The notes under the pieces are model-generated. The model was not told the origin of the DNA. It saw only the letters and a program-made list of their open reading frames with translations, and ran no database searches. Source: UBA1081 sp964443825 (lineage in GTDB: Bacteria > Bacillota > Clostridia > Oscillospirales > Acutalibacteraceae). Taken from it: a stretch of DNA of 64,000 nt. The position numbers were made by a program, and so were the translations under genes. This document shows, one piece after another, positions 62,249 to 64,000 of the stretch; the first letter of the stretch is position 1; each line of letters opens with the position of its first letter. The stretch covers positions 103,267 through 167,266 of the forward strand of contig CAYUEV010000001.1 of assembly GCA_964443825.1 (NCBI GenBank), given 5' to 3'.

Positions 62249-62250
62249 AT

Positions 62251-62415
62251 TGTCTCCAATATTTCAGCCAAGCGAATTAAAGTGTCTGCATCTGGCACAG
62301 ACAAATTTTTCTCCCATTTGGAGACAGTCTGTCTGACTACATGAAGTCTGACTGCTAATTCCTCTTGTGAATAACCTTTTCGTTTTCTAAGTGTTTTCAA
62401 ATTTTCGCTAAACAT
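62251..62415 (-). pseudogene. N-terminal half of the split XRE-family regulator
   Basis: 55 residues from ATG 62415, with AGGAGG upstream: 'MFSENLKTLRKRKGYSQEEL' and 'VVRQTVSKWEKNLSVPDADT' form an HTH_3 DNA-binding domain, ending 'LAEILET' exactly where the IS110 element begins. A stop codon appears two codons inside the element, so a truncated 57-residue HTH protein may still be made. The C-terminal half is at 60329-60601. Confidence 0.85.
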
Positions 62416-62439
62416 TGTACATTGCCTCCTGTGTTATGA

Positions 62440-62475
62440 TAAGTCAATAATAGCACGATAATCGTCATATAGCAC
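62440..62475 (-). promoter_or_regulatory. Operator/promoter region of the split XRE regulator
   Basis: A perfect palindrome ACGATAATCGT (62455-62465), embedded in TAGCACG...CATATAGCACG, 40 bases upstream of the regulator ATG. On the minus strand a TATTAT box lies next to it. Self-repression through this site is the usual arrangement for such regulators. Confidence 0.45.
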
Positions 62476-62585
62476 GCAATGCAGATTAACAATGACGCAA
62501 CCACCGCTAAATGTAGTTATTGCAACAAAAAAGTATTGATTAACGTACCTAATGAGAGGTCTTATTTTGTTGCTATTTGCAAATC

Positions 62586-62632
62586 AAAATACAGTGGGGA
62601 AAGAGTTTTCTCCCCTCACTGTATTTTAAGGC
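62586..62632. terminator. Strong hairpin terminator in the 62.4-62.8 kb gap
   Basis: AAAATACAGTG paired with CACTGTATTTT, with a further GGGGA/TCCCC section inside. It would work in either direction. The rest of 62476-62681 shows no gene. Confidence 0.65.
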
Positions 62633-62681
62633 GATAAGCGTTACGCTTTTTCGATTTCTTCTAAATGTGCGCTTCAGGGCG

Positions 62682-62714
62682 CAAAAAGCGCCCAAGTTTT
62701 TACGCTTGGACGCT
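62682..62714 (-). terminator. Terminator downstream of the small membrane-protein pseudogene
   Basis: On the minus strand AGCGTCCAAG and CTTGGGCGCT form a 10-bp stem with one mismatch, followed by TTTTTGC. Confidence 0.65.
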
Positions 62715-62759
62715 GTGAAATAATGTCTTATGTGAAAGCCATTATTTCGTTTTTAATTG

Positions 62760-63060
62760 TTAAAATATACCGTGATTATACTTGATTTGTCCATATAGGA
62801 TAAATGCCAAACCAATAATGAGCGCCGGAATAATGATATAAGGTATTACATCTACATTCTAAGACGTTACGGCATATGATAAAACAAGAGAGACGCCGAT
62901 TAAAAGTATTTCCGTACCGACAGCTTTTCCGTATTTGGGGACGTCTTCCTCTTTCACTTTCCTTCGGTTATGGGAGCGTATCGCGCTGATATTTCCCTTT
63001 ATATTGACAATGCCAACGACTGATATAAATATTCCCAAGACCAACAATATTTTTTTCCAT
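62760..63060 (-). pseudogene. Small membrane protein gene, frameshifted and with an in-frame stop
   Basis: The ATG at 63060 has AGGAGG 6 bases upstream, but its frame fails after an A7 run; with six A it would read 'MEKILLVLGIFISVVGIVN' and continue 'KVKEEDVPKYGKAVGTEILL'. After 'LSYAVTS' a TAG interrupts, and the same frame then goes on with 'NVDVIPYIIIPALIIGLAFI' to a TAA at 62760. Reconstructed, it has three to four membrane segments and about 99 residues. It is the last gene of an operon with an XRE regulator. Family not identified. Confidence 0.6.
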
Positions 63061-63069
63061 AACGACCTC

Positions 63070-63276
63070 CTAAAAATAGAATAAATCTTCAAACTTTTTG
63101 TCTAAAGCAATACATAGGATAAGAGCTAATTTGGCAGTCGGATTAAACTGCCCGGTTTCGATAGAGCTTATCGTATTTCGGGATACGCCCACCATTTCCG
63201 CAAGTTGAGCTTGAGAAAGATTTGCTTCGGAACGCGCTTCTTTTAGATGGTTTTTCAGCTTTAATTTTTCATTCAT
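63070..63276 (-). CDS. Small XRE-family transcriptional regulator
   Basis: 68 residues, nearly all HTH_3: 'NLSQAQLAEMVGVSRNTISS' with 'IETGQFNPTAKLALILCIAL' and a C-terminal 'FEDLFYF' typical of short XRE repressors. It overlaps the preceding DUF6442-like gene by 4 bases (ATGA), and its stop codon overlaps the ribosome binding site of the next gene. It most likely represses the cassette promoter through the direct repeats at 63617-63662. Confidence 0.92.
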   Translation of the reverse strand: MNEKLKLKNHLKEARSEANLSQAQLAEMVGVSRNTISSIETGQFNPTAKLALILCIALDKKFEDLFYF

Positions 63277-63602
63277 ACGCTAATCTCTATAAGGCGATTA
63301 ACCAATCCGACAAAAGCAAAAATGTCAAGACCCAGAAACAGAATTACAAATATCAAATCACTCTTGCGTCTTAACTTGATAAAACGTACTAACGATTGTG
63401 TTGCAGTGATACTGAAGTATATAGCCCACGGACTGTAAAGCATAATATGGGCAAGTTGGGAAGATAGCAAGGAAATAACGCAACACACTAAAGCGCCTAC
63501 GCTTCCTGCGTAAGTTCCGGCTTGACGTATGACTTCCATTTCGGCTAAATCTTTGTTTTTATTCTCTTCTCGGCTTGCTTTTAAGATTTCTTCTTTCTTC
63601 AT
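63273..63602 (-). CDS. DUF6442-like small membrane protein
   Basis: 109 residues from ATG 63602 ('MKKEEILKASREENKNKDLA'), with GGAGGCG upstream; the earlier in-frame start lies before that site. Three hydrophobic segments (about 36-52, 57-72, 85-103). The N-terminal motif matches the DUF6442 family, which is encoded beside small XRE regulators in Firmicutes. Function unknown. First gene of the cassette. Confidence 0.75.
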   Translation of the reverse strand: MKKEEILKASREENKNKDLAEMEVIRQAGTYAGSVGALVCCVISLLSSQLAHIMLYSPWAIYFSITATQSLVRFIKLRRKSDLIFVILFLGLDIFAFVGLVNRLIEISV

Positions 63603-63616
63603 AAAACGCCTCCGCA

Positions 63617-63663
63617 CCAAGTTTTCTTGTCATCAGTATAACAATGCCAAGTTTTCTTGTCAA
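63617..63663 (-). promoter_or_regulatory. Promoter with two operator-like direct repeats for the XRE cassette
   Basis: CCAAGTTTTCTTGTCA occurs at 63617-63632 and 63647-63662, 30 bp apart. On the minus strand the second copy covers a TTGACA (63658-63663); a 17-bp spacer leads to TATACT (63635-63640), and the first copy lies at the start point. Two repressor sites placed over -35 and start are typical of XRE autoregulation. Confidence 0.8.
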
Positions 63664-63730
63664 GCGTTTTTTGAAAATTTGTACACGCCTCGGCCATACA
63701 TGGGATTTTATGATTTCTTGAACACTTGCC

Positions 63731-63767
63731 GAAATAGAAAAGCCGCCATCGGTTGACAGCGGACTTT
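63731..63767 (-). terminator. Terminator from the window edge, minus strand
   Basis: On the minus strand AAAGTCCGC and GCGGCTTT form a stem followed by TTCTATTTC. It probably ends a transcript that comes from beyond the window. Between 63768 and 64000 I see no gene I can support; a plus-strand frame open to the window edge has no recognisable product. Confidence 0.55.
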
Positions 63768-64000
63768 CCTTGTGCGGGTTCTATCAGTTGTAAATCAGAT
63801 CGCTGTAAACCGCCTCTGCGGCTCGGTTACGGATGTTGTTCATTATTCGCATTCACTTCATAGCGTCGGCGGCTTTGAAAACTTCAGTCGCGCTTTCGCG
63901 CTCCGCCGTCTGCTTTATCGGCCGGAAAAAGCAATCATCCGCTACTTAAGAGAAAAGAAAAGCAAGCGCGGCAAAATAAGTCTTGCTTTAGGACGGCATA

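Larger units (their letters stand above)
60602..62250 (-). mobile_element. IS110-family insertion sequence, IS1111-like
   Basis: About 1.65 kb, bounded near both ends by a 14-bp inverted repeat, ATGAAGTGACCTCC (60604-60617) and its complement (62235-62248). It holds one intact transposase gene on the minus strand. Non-coding DNA is short (about 105 bases) 5' of the gene and long (about 420 bases) 3' of it. Inverted repeats near the ends and the long 3' non-coding segment are features of the IS1111 group. Exact termini are uncertain by a few bases; ACA occurs at both junctions. Confidence 0.85.

Noticed and set aside
63757..64000. Plus-strand open frame running off the window
   Set aside because: No recognisable domain, no convincing start, and the sequence on the other strand is equally compatible with non-coding DNA.

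Overview
The window looks like a chromosomal segment of an anaerobic, Gram-positive, moderately AT-rich Clostridia-type bacterium (order Eubacteriales, probably a gut or rumen lineage). Support for this: pyruvate:ferredoxin and indolepyruvate:ferredoxin oxidoreductases, a class 1B PyrK/PyrD pair with PyrI, an ECF transporter module, long-form HPF, a DUF5711-type protein, LRR plus dockerin surface architecture, and strong sigma-A promoters with AGGAGG ribosome binding sites. Species cannot be named from sequence alone.

Layout. 1-17 kb, mostly plus strand: the end of an LRR/dockerin surface protein, then ruvC-ruvA-ruvB-glmM-methyltransferase-ecfA1-ecfA2-ecfT-truA-DUF5711, cvpA, pgsA, a DUF2156-GNAT fusion, a DJ-1 protein, mltG, a converging GNAT gene and a lipoprotein. 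17.4-23.1 kb: a complete de novo pyrimidine run pyrC-K-D-F-E-B-I from one promoter, closed by a hairpin terminator. 23-26.6 kb, minus: response regulator, histidine kinase and two half-size chromate transporter genes in one operon. 26.7-28.6 kb: hpf and a Gly/Ser/Asn-rich secreted protein. 28.8-32.7 kb, minus: asd-glycosyltransferase-dapA-dapB (lysine/DAP). 32.9-38.0 kb: queA, then a minus-strand ABC exporter operon with an unusual leader and a nearby lipoprotein. 38.2-38.4 kb: tRNA-Glu and tRNA-Met from one promoter. 38.6-42.2 kb: pyruvate:ferredoxin oxidoreductase.

42.3-43.7 kb is a small decayed accessory island between two converging core genes: a truncated HsdS, a frameshifted tyrosine recombinase, a nucleotidyltransferase stub and an intact Fic gene. 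43.7-57.8 kb returns to core-like genes: a large amidase, a DEDDh exonuclease with a zinc ribbon, a serine hydrolase, a flavin/Fe-S oxidoreductase, a Gld-like ABC operon (ATPase, permease, GldG, DUF4340) and iorA-iorB.

From 57.8 kb to the end the window is a mobile-element graveyard: an unrecognised decayed ORF, an IS3-family transposase tail, a MobA/MobL relaxase pseudogene, and an intact IS110/IS1111-like element inserted inside an XRE-type regulator gene whose two halves lie on either side. After that comes a small XRE/DUF6442/membrane-protein cassette with a 30-bp-spaced operator repeat. The most interesting item is the IS110-family element. It has 14-bp inverted repeats near its ends and about 400 bp of hairpin-rich non-coding DNA 3' of the transposase, which is where an IS1111-type bridge (seek) RNA is expected. 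Two 6-nt stretches in it match the two sides of the insertion site in the orientation a bispecific guide would need.

All calls come from reading the sequence; no database search was run.
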